NCBI GenBank assembly: GCA_951640165.1 | Contig: OX621242.1 | Location: 17,663,501-17,727,500 of the forward strand | From: Pseudoips prasinana | Taxonomy: Eukaryota; Arthropoda; Insecta; Lepidoptera; Nolidae | Reading direction: 5' to 3' | Length of the DNA stretch: 64,000 nucleotides | Part shown: positions 43,096-64,000 of the stretch, in pieces | Position numbering within the stretch: position 1 is the stretch's first letter | Layout of the letters: each line of letters begins with the position of its first letter | Program-made: the position numbers and the translations under genes | Notes under the pieces: generated by a model | What the model was told of the DNA's origin: nothing | Seen by the model: the letters and a program-made list of their open reading frames with translations, nothing else | Database searches by the model: none

Positions 43096-43534
43096 TAGTG
43101 TATATAAAAAGTTATAGATGATTGACGAGCATTCATCCAGGTGATATGGAAGAAATTTCCATTTCTGGCGATATAAATACAACGTCACACATTATTGGTT
43201 TAAAGCTCCTTATTGACTGAAGTATTGACAGTATTATATTAGCTTGTAGTGTCTTTCTCTTAACATATTTACTATCATTATTATTGTCAACAAGATACCT
43301 AACGATCATACAGCTTTATTTTCTAAATAATTAGTAAGAAACGCTATTTAACAATTATAAGACTTGCAGCATTTCGTGTTAGTTTATCTAATTATGTTAT
43401 TTAAGGGTAATGTGTTTAATTTATTGTGTTCATGTGCATATCTATGTATACGTATATTATAAAGGTCTCAGTACCTAGTGAGCTTTTGAGTAATCAGTTT
43501 CAATTCATTGTCACATCGATTATATTATATTATA

Positions 43535-43842
43535 TATAATAAAATCGTAGGAAAGTCAAAACTGTACATTGAATATTTTTTTAAAAGGATACCTGGGGCG
43601 TGATCTACAATCGATATCGAAGCCTAAAATATAGTTTTTAGAATTTTTGTCTGTGTGTCTGTTTTTCTGTATGTATATCCGGGCTAAACTCAAAAAGTAC
43701 TGCATGGATTAACTTCAAATTTTGCAAGAATATTACTAAGAGGTCAGGTCAACATATAGGGTACAGTATCACACTATCACATACGGGGGAGGAACTGTGA
43801 TAATTCATAAAGTTTAACGCGGGTAAAACCGCGGGACACAGC
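43535..43842 (+). mobile_element. Helitron-like element H3, copy 2
   Basis: Starts TAATAAAATCGTAGGAAAGT and runs through CCGGGCTAAACTC and GGTAAAACCGCGGGACACAGC. Instead of ending CTAGT, it passes directly into the start of copy 3. Confidence 0.8.
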
Positions 43843-44145
43843 ATAAAATCGTAGGAAAGTCAAAACTGTACATTGATTTTTTTTTAAAAGATAGGTACTT
43901 GGGGCATAATTTACAATAACTATCGAAGCCAAAAATATCGTTTTTAGAATTTTTGTCTGTGTGTATGTATGTATCTCCGCGCTAAACTAAAAAAGTACTG
44001 CATGGATTTACTTCAAAATTTGCATATATATTACTAAGAGATCGGGTCAACATATAGGCTACATATTATCACGCTATCACTTACGGGGAAGGAGCTATGA
44101 TAATTTATAAAATTAAACGCGGGTGAAACCGCGGGGCACAGCTAG
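43843..44145 (+). mobile_element. Helitron-like element H3, copy 3
   Basis: Starts ATAAAATCGTAGGAAAGTCA with no spacer after copy 2, and ends GGTGAAACCGCGGGGCACAG + CTAG at 44142-44145, followed by T. Confidence 0.8.
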
Positions 44146-44275
44146 TATTATATATCATATATATATTTATTGCAAGAATAGCAATTTTATTTCAGCGGTA
44201 TAGAACTATTGACTTGTTTACGTCGTTTACCTATAAGAGTAGATAAACTTCAAGAAGTGTTGTTTTAGTATTTTT

Positions 44276-44535
44276 GACGGGTCGTCGGTTGCATGTTTGT
44301 GTAATTGCTTGCCTTTCACGCCGCAGGCCGTGGGGTCGTCTCCCGTCCAGGACAGATATTTGAGTGCATGAACATGTCTGTTTGTCCTGAGTCTGGGTGT
44401 AACTATCTATATAAGTATGTATTTACAAAAGAAAAGTAGTACACGTAAGATATCAGTTAGGTATCTGGTTTCCATAATACACGTTTTACTTAATTTGGGA
44501 TCAAATGGCCGTGTATGAATAATAGGATATTATAA
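44276..44535 (+). mobile_element. SINE family A, diverged
   Basis: TTGCCTTTCACGCCGCAGGC, GACAGATATTTGAGTGCATG, AACATGTCTGTTTGTCCTGA and GTTTTACTTAATTTGGGATC in family order. Confidence 0.85.
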
Positions 44536-45870
44536 TTTAAAAAAAAATTGTTTAACTGTAATTAATTAACGCTCTTAGGCGCTTTCTACAGCAAGCGTGA
44601 ATGTACTAAAGATCCACCCCATGTCGTTATGTAGTTGGAAGAAGTACATATTATATATCATAGTTGTTATGAACTTAGTACAAGCACAGATACTAGGTAC
44701 ACCTTACAAAAGCACGCTTTAAACATAAAAATATATTTTATTGTTACCCTGTTAACATGATAATAGAAGAATAATTGTAAAAATGAGACAATGGCTTATG
44801 TATACAGTACATACACAGTACATCCAATTAATTATCCCACTGACTATCTCTTACTATGTAGGTAATCATGTGTATGCAACTCGATACTAAAATCATCCTA
44901 AACTGGAATCTTTTAGTAGAAAATATCCTAAAGAATTCATATTACTGATAGATTTTAATGATAGAAGTTAATTTAAATTGGGAATGATCCGTCTAATATG
45001 ATTGTCACCTATGATGGAAATAGTAATGGTTATAATTGCAACAACTAGTTTCACTATTAACTGAGTCAAACTATTTATAATAATACTTCAATGTTGTATT
45101 ATCTATTGATATTCGTGTCATTCGCTCATGATACTTCGTATTCTTCTCAAACTTCAAACTTATTTTTCTGAGCCAATTCTTATATAAACATTAGGTAAGT
45201 ACTTTGATTGTGTGTTATTATTTATTTGTTATTGGAATTTCCATACGTCATGACTGGCAACACACGCTCGCGAAGGTTTACAACTTAAGACAGCTGGTAG
45301 AACCGACGGCCGGTGGGGCAAAATGGTTCCATCATCTCATATCATTCATCAAATATCAATTCATTCTTGATCTTCAACACGGGCTGCATAGTAACAACAT
45401 ATTTTTCCGTACTATTGTAGAATTAAAACCTACTTTAGAAAATCTCTGGAAAGTTGCCAGTCTCAAGTAACAAGATATCAGTAGATATATACAACTTATA
45501 TTCACGGTTAAGTTTGAACCATAGTAATTAGCTTAAGTGAATGATTGTGAATATTACTCAGATAATGATGAATTTTTAAAAGGTAACCTCCATTATGGTA
45601 TTTATTGTCTAACATTGATAGCTGCTTGAAGTAGGTATCCATTATATACTTTCTGGTTCATTCACCTAGTTTCATTAAAAATAGAATTATAGTCTTAGTA
45701 TAATATTTGTTATTGGAATACCTACGCACTCTGGGACCATCCGAACATTATCAATAATAATATAAATGTATGAAAATAGAACTGTTACAGCTTTCAAGAC
45801 CCAACTGAAATCACCGAACCCTCGTAATATTGTAATACTAGTAACAATTAACATTGCCTCAACTGGGGAT
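44536..45870. other. Intergenic AT-rich stretch
   Basis: An 88-codon open frame at 45204-45470 has no recognised domain or splice context; it could be chance or part of a decayed transposon. Confidence 0.35.
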
Positions 45871-46089
45871 CTACCGGCTAAGTCGCCGAACATCGATTTC
45901 TTAAATAGCGTTCAAACAAAGGTTAAAAATGACTTAATCAGTCGTTAAATCGGTTTCCGTGAGCATATGTGACGTCCTAAATGGTCCGGAATCGATGATC
46001 AACGTTGAAGCCGCTTTAAAAAGTAATTTTTAACCTTTATTTATTTGATCGCCATTTAAGAAATAGATGTTCGGCGACTTAGCCGGTAG
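45871..46089. mobile_element. Long-TIR MITE M2 (219 bp)
   Basis: CTACCGGCTAAGTCGCCGAA + CATCGATTTCTTAAATAGCG at 45871-45910 is inverted with few mismatches at 46051-46089. The interior also pairs partly (AGGTTAAAAATGACTT / AAGTAATTTTTAACCT). Half copies occur at 21029 and possibly 53700. Confidence 0.85.
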
Positions 46090-46157
46090 AGCCGCTGAAT
46101 CAATGCTTCTCAAAAACAAACCAGTGATCGTAGTTTTTGATGTCAATAATATTTTTC

Positions 46158-46420
46158 GACGGGCCTGTTGGCATGTTTGGTAGATACCCTGCCTTTCACG
46201 CCGAAGGTCGTGGGTTCGATTCCCACCCGGGACAGATATTTGTGTGCATGAACATGTCTGTTAGTCCTGAGTCTGGGTGTAAATTATCTATAGATCTAAG
46301 TATGTATTTACAAAAGAAAAATATTATATGTAGTATATCAGATATCTGGTTTCCATAGTACAAGCTCTGCTTAGTTTGGGATCAGATGGCCGTGTGTGAA
46401 TAATGTCCCAGGATTTTATT
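46158..46420 (+). mobile_element. SINE family A, near-consensus copy
   Basis: Complete plus copy: head GACGGGCCTGTTGGCATG, B box GGGTTCGATTCCCACCCGGG, body AACATGTCTGTTAGTCCTGA, tail AAGCTCTGCTTAGTTTGGGA, end AATGTCCCAGGATTTTATTA. Used here as the family reference. Confidence 0.92.
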
Positions 46421-48719
46421 ATTATTAAAAAAAATAAGAAATAGTGGAGAACCTTCCTCCACTATTCACACCAAAAACTACGATTGCTTTCTAACCTTCG
46501 ATGGCGCTCCTAAAACAAGCTCACAAGCTCTTTTTCCGGTTTACCTTGGCGCGAAGCTGCCACCATTGGTTTCATTTGTTTTTGTAAAACATTCATATTT
46601 CCCGGTATTTGTACCACTGTTTACAGCCTCTTTGGTTGATTTGAATAACAGACAAAAAACTCTTAATAACATTTAGTGAGGTTCTGATGTGAAAATTACT
46701 ACCTACCTCTATTATCAATAGTATTGCGATTGTTGGCTTAATTTTAAGCAAGTTCTACAAGATACTCCTATCATTTACATTTGATAACCGAGCATAATAA
46801 ATAACAATATCTTATTTTTTATATAAATATTATTAATAAACTTTATTGATTTTCTTTCGTTAAGCTATAACTTAGTTACTTCCTAAGCGTTACCACTTGA
46901 AATTTCTATCTCCAGATAGTACCTAATTCAGAAAGCGGTGCTTTTTGGTTACGTCCAAAAGCAGCGCTTTTTGAATCTGACCTTTGTCCTAACCACCCGC
47001 CATAATCCTCTTTATGTGTCTTTTCACCTATAACTCCATTGACAGAAAGAATATCAGCATAATTATAGCCGTGTTAAGATCCCACAAGCTGACAATGTGC
47101 AAGTCCAAATTTTTAATTATATTGCCTCTAAAATGTTATCATCATGTGAGATGATAACACCAACCATCAACACTGTCTAGCATCCTGTCGATCTATTATA
47201 AATATTTCAAGTTGTTCTTCAACAGCAATCCTACCCGTGATGATAGACCGATACCAGTATACGAGTAGTAAGGCAGTTTTTAGGAAACAAGGCCATATCG
47301 AAGAGCAAGCTGATGATGTATCTGGCCGTTTAATATATGCCATTTGCAAGTATAAAACAATGACAGAGAGACGATAACATGCACGAAAGACATCCAGTCT
47401 TCAGAATATGCCTTTGCAAGTTTCTTGTTTATATAACTTCATCCAAAATTGCACAGATAAAACTATCAGTTTCAGCAAAGAGGTCACTGAATCGTAGCTG
47501 GCCACAGGTGCAGTTCAAACGTGCCATGCGACTCCTTGGTTACCATACCACCCTGCGATTATCATAATATCACCTACAACAGTACAAGACCAAAAAGTTT
47601 CAATAAAAAACCAGTTTCAATTAAATTTTTAATGAGTATTTGTTGATAGGGATAATAAACAAGAACTTATTTAAAAGCAAAATAACTTCTATATTCTAAC
47701 AGTATTTTGAAAAAAAGATATTTATATTATCTACTGTGAACTAAACCTTGTGCAACTGTACAAACGAATTTACATAATGATGAAAATACTATTTTTTATA
47801 AATAAATGTATTGACTCAATACATTCAAATTCTATGATAATAAAACTAATTTCGATAGCAATGTATTATTACGAACGATTATATTAATTCGTGAAGTAAA
47901 CATACAAAACATTGAATTATGGTCTACAGAAAGCACTAAGAGCATACGACATCTGAAATCCAAAATATAAAGCTTATATTGTCGACGTCATTCGCATTTT
48001 AAATTTCAGTAATAAAAACGAATAAGTGCATACCAATGTATATTGTATACACACATCGAATTAGCACCTAATTTGTAAAGCAGTACATACTATAATCTCT
48101 TGCATAACAGATATAAGCTTTTACACAAATAACATTGAACATTTATTTTATCTAACAAATAATACCATTGTAGATTTATCTAATTGACTACACACTTAAG
48201 AACTTTATTACGTAAAATACATGTTTATGATTATTTGGTATACGCATTACTATATTCATTATCTGATGTCTATTTTAGAAATATGGTTATAAAGTCGTAT
48301 GTATGTAGGTACAGGTAGTGGAAAATAAGAGAAATTCAGTTTAGTTACATAAAATTCTAATGGCAATCACATCAAATCTAAGTCTTATCGCTATACTATA
48401 CACTACAACTAATGAGTAGCTTATTCATTCAACAAGTATACTATTAATATTATATTAACAAACAGTACGTATTGATTTAGACTTGCAGCGATAGGATGTA
48501 AAGAATAACATTTGTAAATAATACTTAATAAGTCCAAATAAATTTAGGCCTGTTGAAAACAAATGACAAATAATCGTTGCACTACAAATCAAATAACACT
48601 CTCGCATTATAGAACTTTTATAAAATGGATCAATACAGCAATACAAAGATTGTATGTTGTTTTATTAAGCGTTACTATTGTACTAATTGTGACATTGTCA
48701 AACGTAGCTACTTGAAAAC
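46421..48719. other. Intergenic or ace2 3'-UTR stretch
   Basis: No recognised transposon. Two open frames near 47167-47567 (about 60 codons, opposite strands) have no family resemblance. Depending on where ace2 polyadenylates, part may be its 3' UTR. Confidence 0.3.
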
Positions 48720-49450
48720 TTCACAAACTCAGCGGAATGTTGACGGAATAACCATGGAAATGATAAAGTCTTAGCAGTTCTGTAATCATGCTTATATCCC
48801 GTAACAGTTCAATATTTTACGTTGTAACCGAGTAGATGCTCAAACGCATTGTCGCTCTGTCACGCCATAAACCAGGATAATCTTGGAAATTATAAAGTCT
48901 TACCATTGCTCTAACCGAGTAGGAGCCTAACTTCTTAGATTTCTATTCACTAGTTTCAATAATCTTAGACATTTGTTACGCTGACACGCTGTTAGTCCAT
49001 AGCATATTAAAGGCTCCTACATTTTACTATCGTGACATTTACATTTAGCCTTACAGGTTTCCGCTACTTTACCGGACAATGGTTTCTACATTGTTACATC
49101 AGCATATGTCATAGGAGAACATTCTACAGCATTGGGAAATAAAAGCTCAATTGTCTTGAATAATGTAATGGTTCAATAGTCTTGAAGACTCTTAGTTCTG
49201 CTAGACGATAATACCGTATAAGCCGGTTAAAATGAAGATTGCTACGCTGGTTGTATCAGCTCAGAAGATTTCTACGTTGTTAGGCCATTGCATCTTAATA
49301 ATTTTGAATATTGCTACATTACTACGCCATAATTGCAAGATTTCAACGTTTATTCATCTGTAACAGCTCAAACTGGTACGCTATGTTGCTAATGTTGAAG
49401 ATTGCTACGCTGTTACGCCGTAGCAGTTTTTCTCAATGCATTCACAATTA
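48720..49450. repeat. Degenerate minisatellite-like tract
   Basis: Variants of GATTGCTACGCTGTTACGCC, GTAACAGCTCAA and AATNTTGAAGATTGCTACG recur at irregular spacing of roughly 45-70 bp (for example near 48790-48850, 48980, 49235, 49300 and 49395-49425). No open frame runs through it. Confidence 0.55.
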
Positions 49451-51810
49451 AATTTTATGTAAACCGGCGAGGCCTTATAGTTGTGTATACATGTAGAAAG
49501 CTGACATATGTATCTAGGTAAACCAAACGAACAATGACGAATCCATAGGTTATACATTACTTTGCAGTTAGTCTTTATCAGAGAAAAATGAGAAATTCAT
49601 TATCAAATAAGTTTTACAATAAGTAAATGTTCTTTAATCAAACCAAGTAGTCTGTGTTGTATTTGGATGAAGACAAAGTATACTACACTACACAATACAT
49701 TTAAGACAAGCGAGAGTGTCAACGAAATTTGAACACTGAATGTTATAATAAATTAATAACAATATAATATAAAGAAATACATTATTATACAGATCTTCTC
49801 ATCTAGATATAAGTAATAGAATCTCCTGCAAAAGTCAAATACAGGATTCTCCGAATAACTTTTTCCTTTAACATTAATAAGTTTCAGGGCATCATAAAAG
49901 CTTAATACTTTTATGATTATGCAATGTGTTACCTTTTTATTATGTTTAGATTTACTCTATGAAGTGCATTGCACATAAACTTATAAACATAAGTAACAAT
50001 AGTTTATTGACATAAATAGATATTGCAGTTTATTTTAAGCTTAACCGTGTACATTTAGTGCAATACTTTTATTTTACATAATGTGATGAATGAAACGTAA
50101 CTAGCTATTTATATTTCTAAAAAATATAATCTTTATTTTTATCTGTTGAAGCATTGTATAACAATATGTCCTAAACAATAGTTTGGTTTAAACACGTCTT
50201 AAGTAGAAATCGCTACTTATAATACAATCCTTACTTAGATCACTTTACATCTTATTCTTACTAATTAAAGCTATCCCATACAACTTCTCAAATTGTGCTT
50301 AATTCAACAAGAAAGCGAGTGTTGTGCAATGTTAAATAATTCTAATATATTCCCTATATTTTGTTAGAAGATTACTGTTAGGGGCAGGGTTAGTAAGAAA
50401 ATATAGAGGCGGTTATCAAACTATAAAACTACATTATGTAATCATGAACAATATCTATAATAACAGTGTTTAGGATAACAGGAATTGGAATACTGCCAAG
50501 GTAAGGATTTATGGTTATTTCATAAATATAAATCAATCCTACGTATAATATTTTTGTCATATGGTCACTTTCTTCCGGTATCCAGTCCGTTATTCATTCT
50601 TGTTCAAGGATAGTAATTGACGATCGCATAGGTATAAATATTTATTACCGCTAACATTTCTTTAGTACAAATATTATGTTAAAGTATAAAACTTGTTACT
50701 ACGTTCATAAGATAATATTTCACTTAAAGCATTATTAAGCTACAAATTACGTACTGTTTCGGAATTCACTGCTATTGTGAAGACGATTAACATTCCTGTA
50801 TAGAATTTCCACACATACATATTAAAGATAAATTGGTTTAAGCTCCCAATATATTTTGTAGACGTTTGTACGAAATAAAATATAATAATTAGGTATTACT
50901 TTTTTAATAATATGATATGTGACTTAGTTGTACTAGATTGACGGTACGTTGTGCTTTACCTATTTTAATATTTTATCAGTAAGGTACATAGATAAGTCTA
51001 CTCAGCACTCAGAATATCGCAATCTATAATTAAGAAGGGACTATTCACAAAATATACTATTATCTGTTCGAAGTCATAAGAGTTCATAAGATTCTCAAGT
51101 GGTACGAATATTAGCGTACTAAATACAATAGTAATAAATATATTGATAAAAATTCATCTCACAGTATACACTTGACTTCTATATTTCCATTATAATTAAT
51201 ATAAAATCGTAAAATTTTGCTACGATAAAGATATTTCTTTGCTATTTAAGCAGAGGCACACTTTGATATGTATAGTGATTCCGTCTGTCGTGGGTAAGCA
51301 ACGCTTTAACAATCAAAGCCGACGTGTAATATTTGTCTAGTTATAATATCTTATATGCACATGTATTATAAGATACCGCCGACATCAATACTTTCATACT
51401 TATAACATAAATGATACACATTAACTAAGGTACGTATACCGTGATTTTAAGACTGGAACCGGAAAGTACTAACTACATATATATAACAAGGTCAGAACAG
51501 AAACTCTCACACAATATACATAAGTAAATAAAGAGTAATCATATAACACTCAATATCCATGACGTCGAACTATATGTAAAAAATTATCAACAAAAGCAAT
51601 TATTGTTTCTCCGGGTCCTCAGTTTTATGGTACTTTAGTTTTTTGCGTAGTATGTAAACTTATAGTCAATTAGTAATTCAGTATCATGTCCAGACTGTGC
51701 GTTTTAGGTAAAAGAAATTACCTTAAATGTACAGACTTACGTATTTTTCTCCAACATGCCATCGAAGTCTTGCCATGCTGAAAGTCGCTGGATAGCGCAA
51801 GGCCTGCAAT
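49451..51810. other. AT-rich, transposon-poor stretch downstream of ace2
   Basis: No gene or transposon recognised over about 2.3 kb, unusual for this window. It may be transcribed as ace2 3' UTR (minus strand), an inference from position only. Confidence 0.3.
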
Positions 51811-51878
51811 TTAAAGAGATCTTTGGGGAAGGCCTTTGTCCAGCAATGGGCGTGTTCCGGCTGATATGATGATGATGC
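51811..51878 (+). mobile_element. RTE-type LINE 3' end fragment
   Basis: AGAGATCTTTGGGGAAGGCC, TTTGTCCAGCAATGGGCGTG and GGCTGATATGATGATGATG. Confidence 0.7.
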
Positions 51879-52530
51879 CATCAAAAGCAGCTCTTTAATT
51901 CTATCTCATCATACGTACCGTTCTATCTCATCATACGTACCGTTCTATCTTCATTCTTCTGTACTCAAATGCAACTAATATTTTTTGTGCTATTAAATAC
52001 AGAAAAACATGAACTCTGTGTCTTTTTTAACGTCACACATTTAAGAGCAATACCATACCAGATCATAGAATTACAACTTGTGATACAATTAGTACCTAAC
52101 GGTTCCAGAATCAATATTATAAATAATCTCGGTATACATGTCACACCAAACATTCGAAACAACTAGTACAGGAACATCATAAACTAAATTATTTAACATC
52201 CAACATATATTATGTATTTCTACAATATTAATATAATATTATTATATAGAAAGAAATTAATATTGTTAAACTTTCAATGAAGTCCATTTTTCCTTTAACG
52301 TACTATTCGTATTTCTTCATTCTCGTTCCGACCCACAAATAGTTCAATTGTCAATTTTTCCACAATAGTTCACTCGAATTGCGATTCCCATTTCACACGA
52401 CAGTGCTGTGATTAAGACTGTGATTAAAGTATAGATAATTAATACAACCATTACTTCTATTATTTTAGTAGCCGATTATTAAAATTCGAAATGTCACCTG
52501 CGATAGATACTGATCTAAGTCGTCTCATAA
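51879..52530. other. Spacer
   Basis: A short direct repeat of TTCTATCTCATCATACGTACCG type near 51898-51950. Open frames at 51965-52166 on both strands are short and uninformative. Confidence 0.35.
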
Positions 52531-52531
52531 A

Positions 52532-52780
52532 ATATCAATTACTCTATTAAGGGTTCAACTGTTACTTAGTAAGTACTAAGTAACAGTTGAATCATTAAAA
52601 AAGAATATCAGTTACTCTATTAACGATTCAACTGTTACGTTTAATACGTACATGTTACCTAGTAAGTACTAAGTATCAGTGGAATCATTAAAAGAGAAAA
52701 GAATATCAGTTACTCTATTAACGATTCAACTGTTATTTAGTAAGTACTAGTAACAGTTGAATCATTAAAAGAGTAAAGAC
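52532..52780. repeat. Array of three palindromic units
   Basis: Three units of about 75-97 bp each hold AGTTACTCTATTAACGATTC, a palindrome and AATCATTAAAAGAG. In unit 1 the palindrome at 52554-52591 has 18-bp perfect arms (TTCAACTGTTACTTAGTA) around AG. Unit 2 carries an insertion and mismatches in one arm; unit 3 lost a few central bases. Confidence 0.9.
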
Positions 52781-52920
52781 AAGCGTCATTACAACTTGAT
52801 ATTTTATGATAATTCGTGAAGTATTAAAACATTTACTTTCATTTTTATTGTTCTAGTTTGTATAAATAATTTATCTACTTCTATTATATAATTTACGTAA
52901 ACATTTATTTGATGTGACGC

Positions 52921-63235
<10,315 letters not shown>

Positions 63236-63239
63236 AATT

Positions 63240-63950
63240 CAAAATTTTACAATTTTAATTATGTGTAAAGTGGTCAATAATATGGATACTGTCGTCTCGG
63301 GCTCTAATGGCTTCTAAGAGCCGGTTTGTCAATCCATTCATGATATCTTGGACATCCGATTTTGGGCAAATTGTGCCACACCCGTTTCCCGGGGGTCACG
63401 GGGGCTGGTGCTCTTGTTCAGACACATATTTTGAGGTTGTTCCAAATCGAATATATTCTCGACTCATTATGGTACTCAATGACGGAATTTATGGTATGGC
63501 AACGTGCATTAATCTAAAGTTGCCCCTAATGAGTGGTTCAAAAGGCATGACATGGTCTTGAACCACTTCCTCCGTATGTGTCTGAGCGTTCACACAGCCT
63601 CTATCGAACACAACAAGATCGGTAACACCGCCACAAAGCATAATGATATGGTACCCTCCCTGGTAACCCACAGAATGTGTTGTTGGCGGTATCCAGCGTC
63701 AGCTAAAGCCACTGACCTTACTGCATCAGTTGCATCGAGCCAATATTGCCATTTTAACAATTGCTCAATTTTAACAATATTGCCATTGCCAATATTGTTT
63801 AAATTAGCACTACAAACGCAAATTAAACAATATTGGCACACTGGCAGAAAAGAGCAAGAAATGCTATGACAGAAACGCAACGGCAACAATGTCGAAAATT
63901 GACGAAATAGAGGTATATGTGCTTGTTGCTGTAAGTATCCACTTGACAAA
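63240..63950 (-). pseudogene. Tc1/Tc3-type transposase remnant, minus strand
   Basis: The minus strand reads EEVVQDHVMPFEPLIRGNFR then LMHVA, where active relatives have LMHDNARPH. After frame breaks come a piece resembling SVIEYLNE and IYSI, then CPKSDVQDIMNGLTNRLLEA. Upstream it reads VRSVALADAGYRQQHILW and VTREG. The order fits a Tc-type transposase with lost catalytic Asp, stops and frameshifts. Upstream, 63740-63835 holds an inverted ACAATATTGCCATTGCCAATATTGT-type repeat that looks like a later insertion. Confidence 0.7.
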
Positions 63951-64000
63951 AAAAAGCAGTAAATAAGCCATAGTTAACCTAAACAGGGTAATTAATGACA

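Noticed and set aside
45204..45470. 88-codon frame as a host gene
   Set aside because: No recognised domain; hydrophobic and aromatic residues scattered as in chance AT-rich translation.
47167..47567. Pair of 60-codon frames on opposite strands as a possible small gene
   Set aside because: No homology recognised, no splice signals linking them, length expected by chance.
52532..52780. Possible CRISPR-like array
   Set aside because: Eukaryotic context, only three diverged units, no unique spacers of constant length.

Overview
This is AT-rich, transposon-dense insect nuclear DNA, very probably from a moth or butterfly. It carries several tRNA-headed SINE families, short non-autonomous Helitrons ending in CTAG, RTE, R1 and jockey-like LINE tails, mariner and Tc-type DNA transposons, and small MITEs, in the mix typical of Lepidoptera. 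Host genes are split into short exons with GT-AG boundaries. No bacterial features were seen (no operons, ribosome binding sites or CRISPR).

Two host genes can be read. On the + strand, six exons between 19303 and 41569 encode corticotropin-releasing-factor-binding protein (CRF-BP). Every splice phase agrees, the ten cysteines of the family are present, and the chain ends at a stop codon with a poly(A) signal about 130 bp on. Only the N-terminal signal-peptide exon was not found. On the - strand, three 3' exons between 62595 and 52921 encode the C-terminal end of a Drosophila-Ace-type acetylcholinesterase (ace2). They include the catalytic-histidine region and a hydrophobic GPI-signal tail; the upstream exons lie beyond the right edge. 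The two genes converge, with about 11 kb between their stop codons.

Layout. 1-19 kb: a retroviral-type envelope C-terminus at the left edge, then remnants of jockey-like, RTE and R1 LINEs, SINEs, Helitrons and foldback repeats; no host gene recognised. 19.3-41.6 kb: CRF-BP, with introns expanded by SINEs, five Helitron-like elements, a nearly identical 2.25-kb tandem duplication (23230-27725), three copies of a TA-flanked MITE, a Tc-type transposase remnant and one complete mariner (38258-39539) with an uninterrupted transposase frame. 41.6-47 kb: SINEs, a Helitron family with two copies joined head to tail, and a long-TIR MITE. 47-52.9 kb: AT-rich DNA with few recognisable transposons, possibly the long 3' UTR of ace2, holding a degenerate minisatellite-like tract and a palindrome array. 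52.9-62.6 kb: ace2 exons, with a large nested repeat in the last intron. 62.6-64 kb: a decayed Tc-type transposase.

I found no convincing undescribed system. The most useful leads are the recent tandem duplication, the intact mariner, the transposons lying next to CRF-BP splice sites, the tandem Helitrons and the palindrome array. Family names for transposons rest on remembered motif similarity; nothing was searched.
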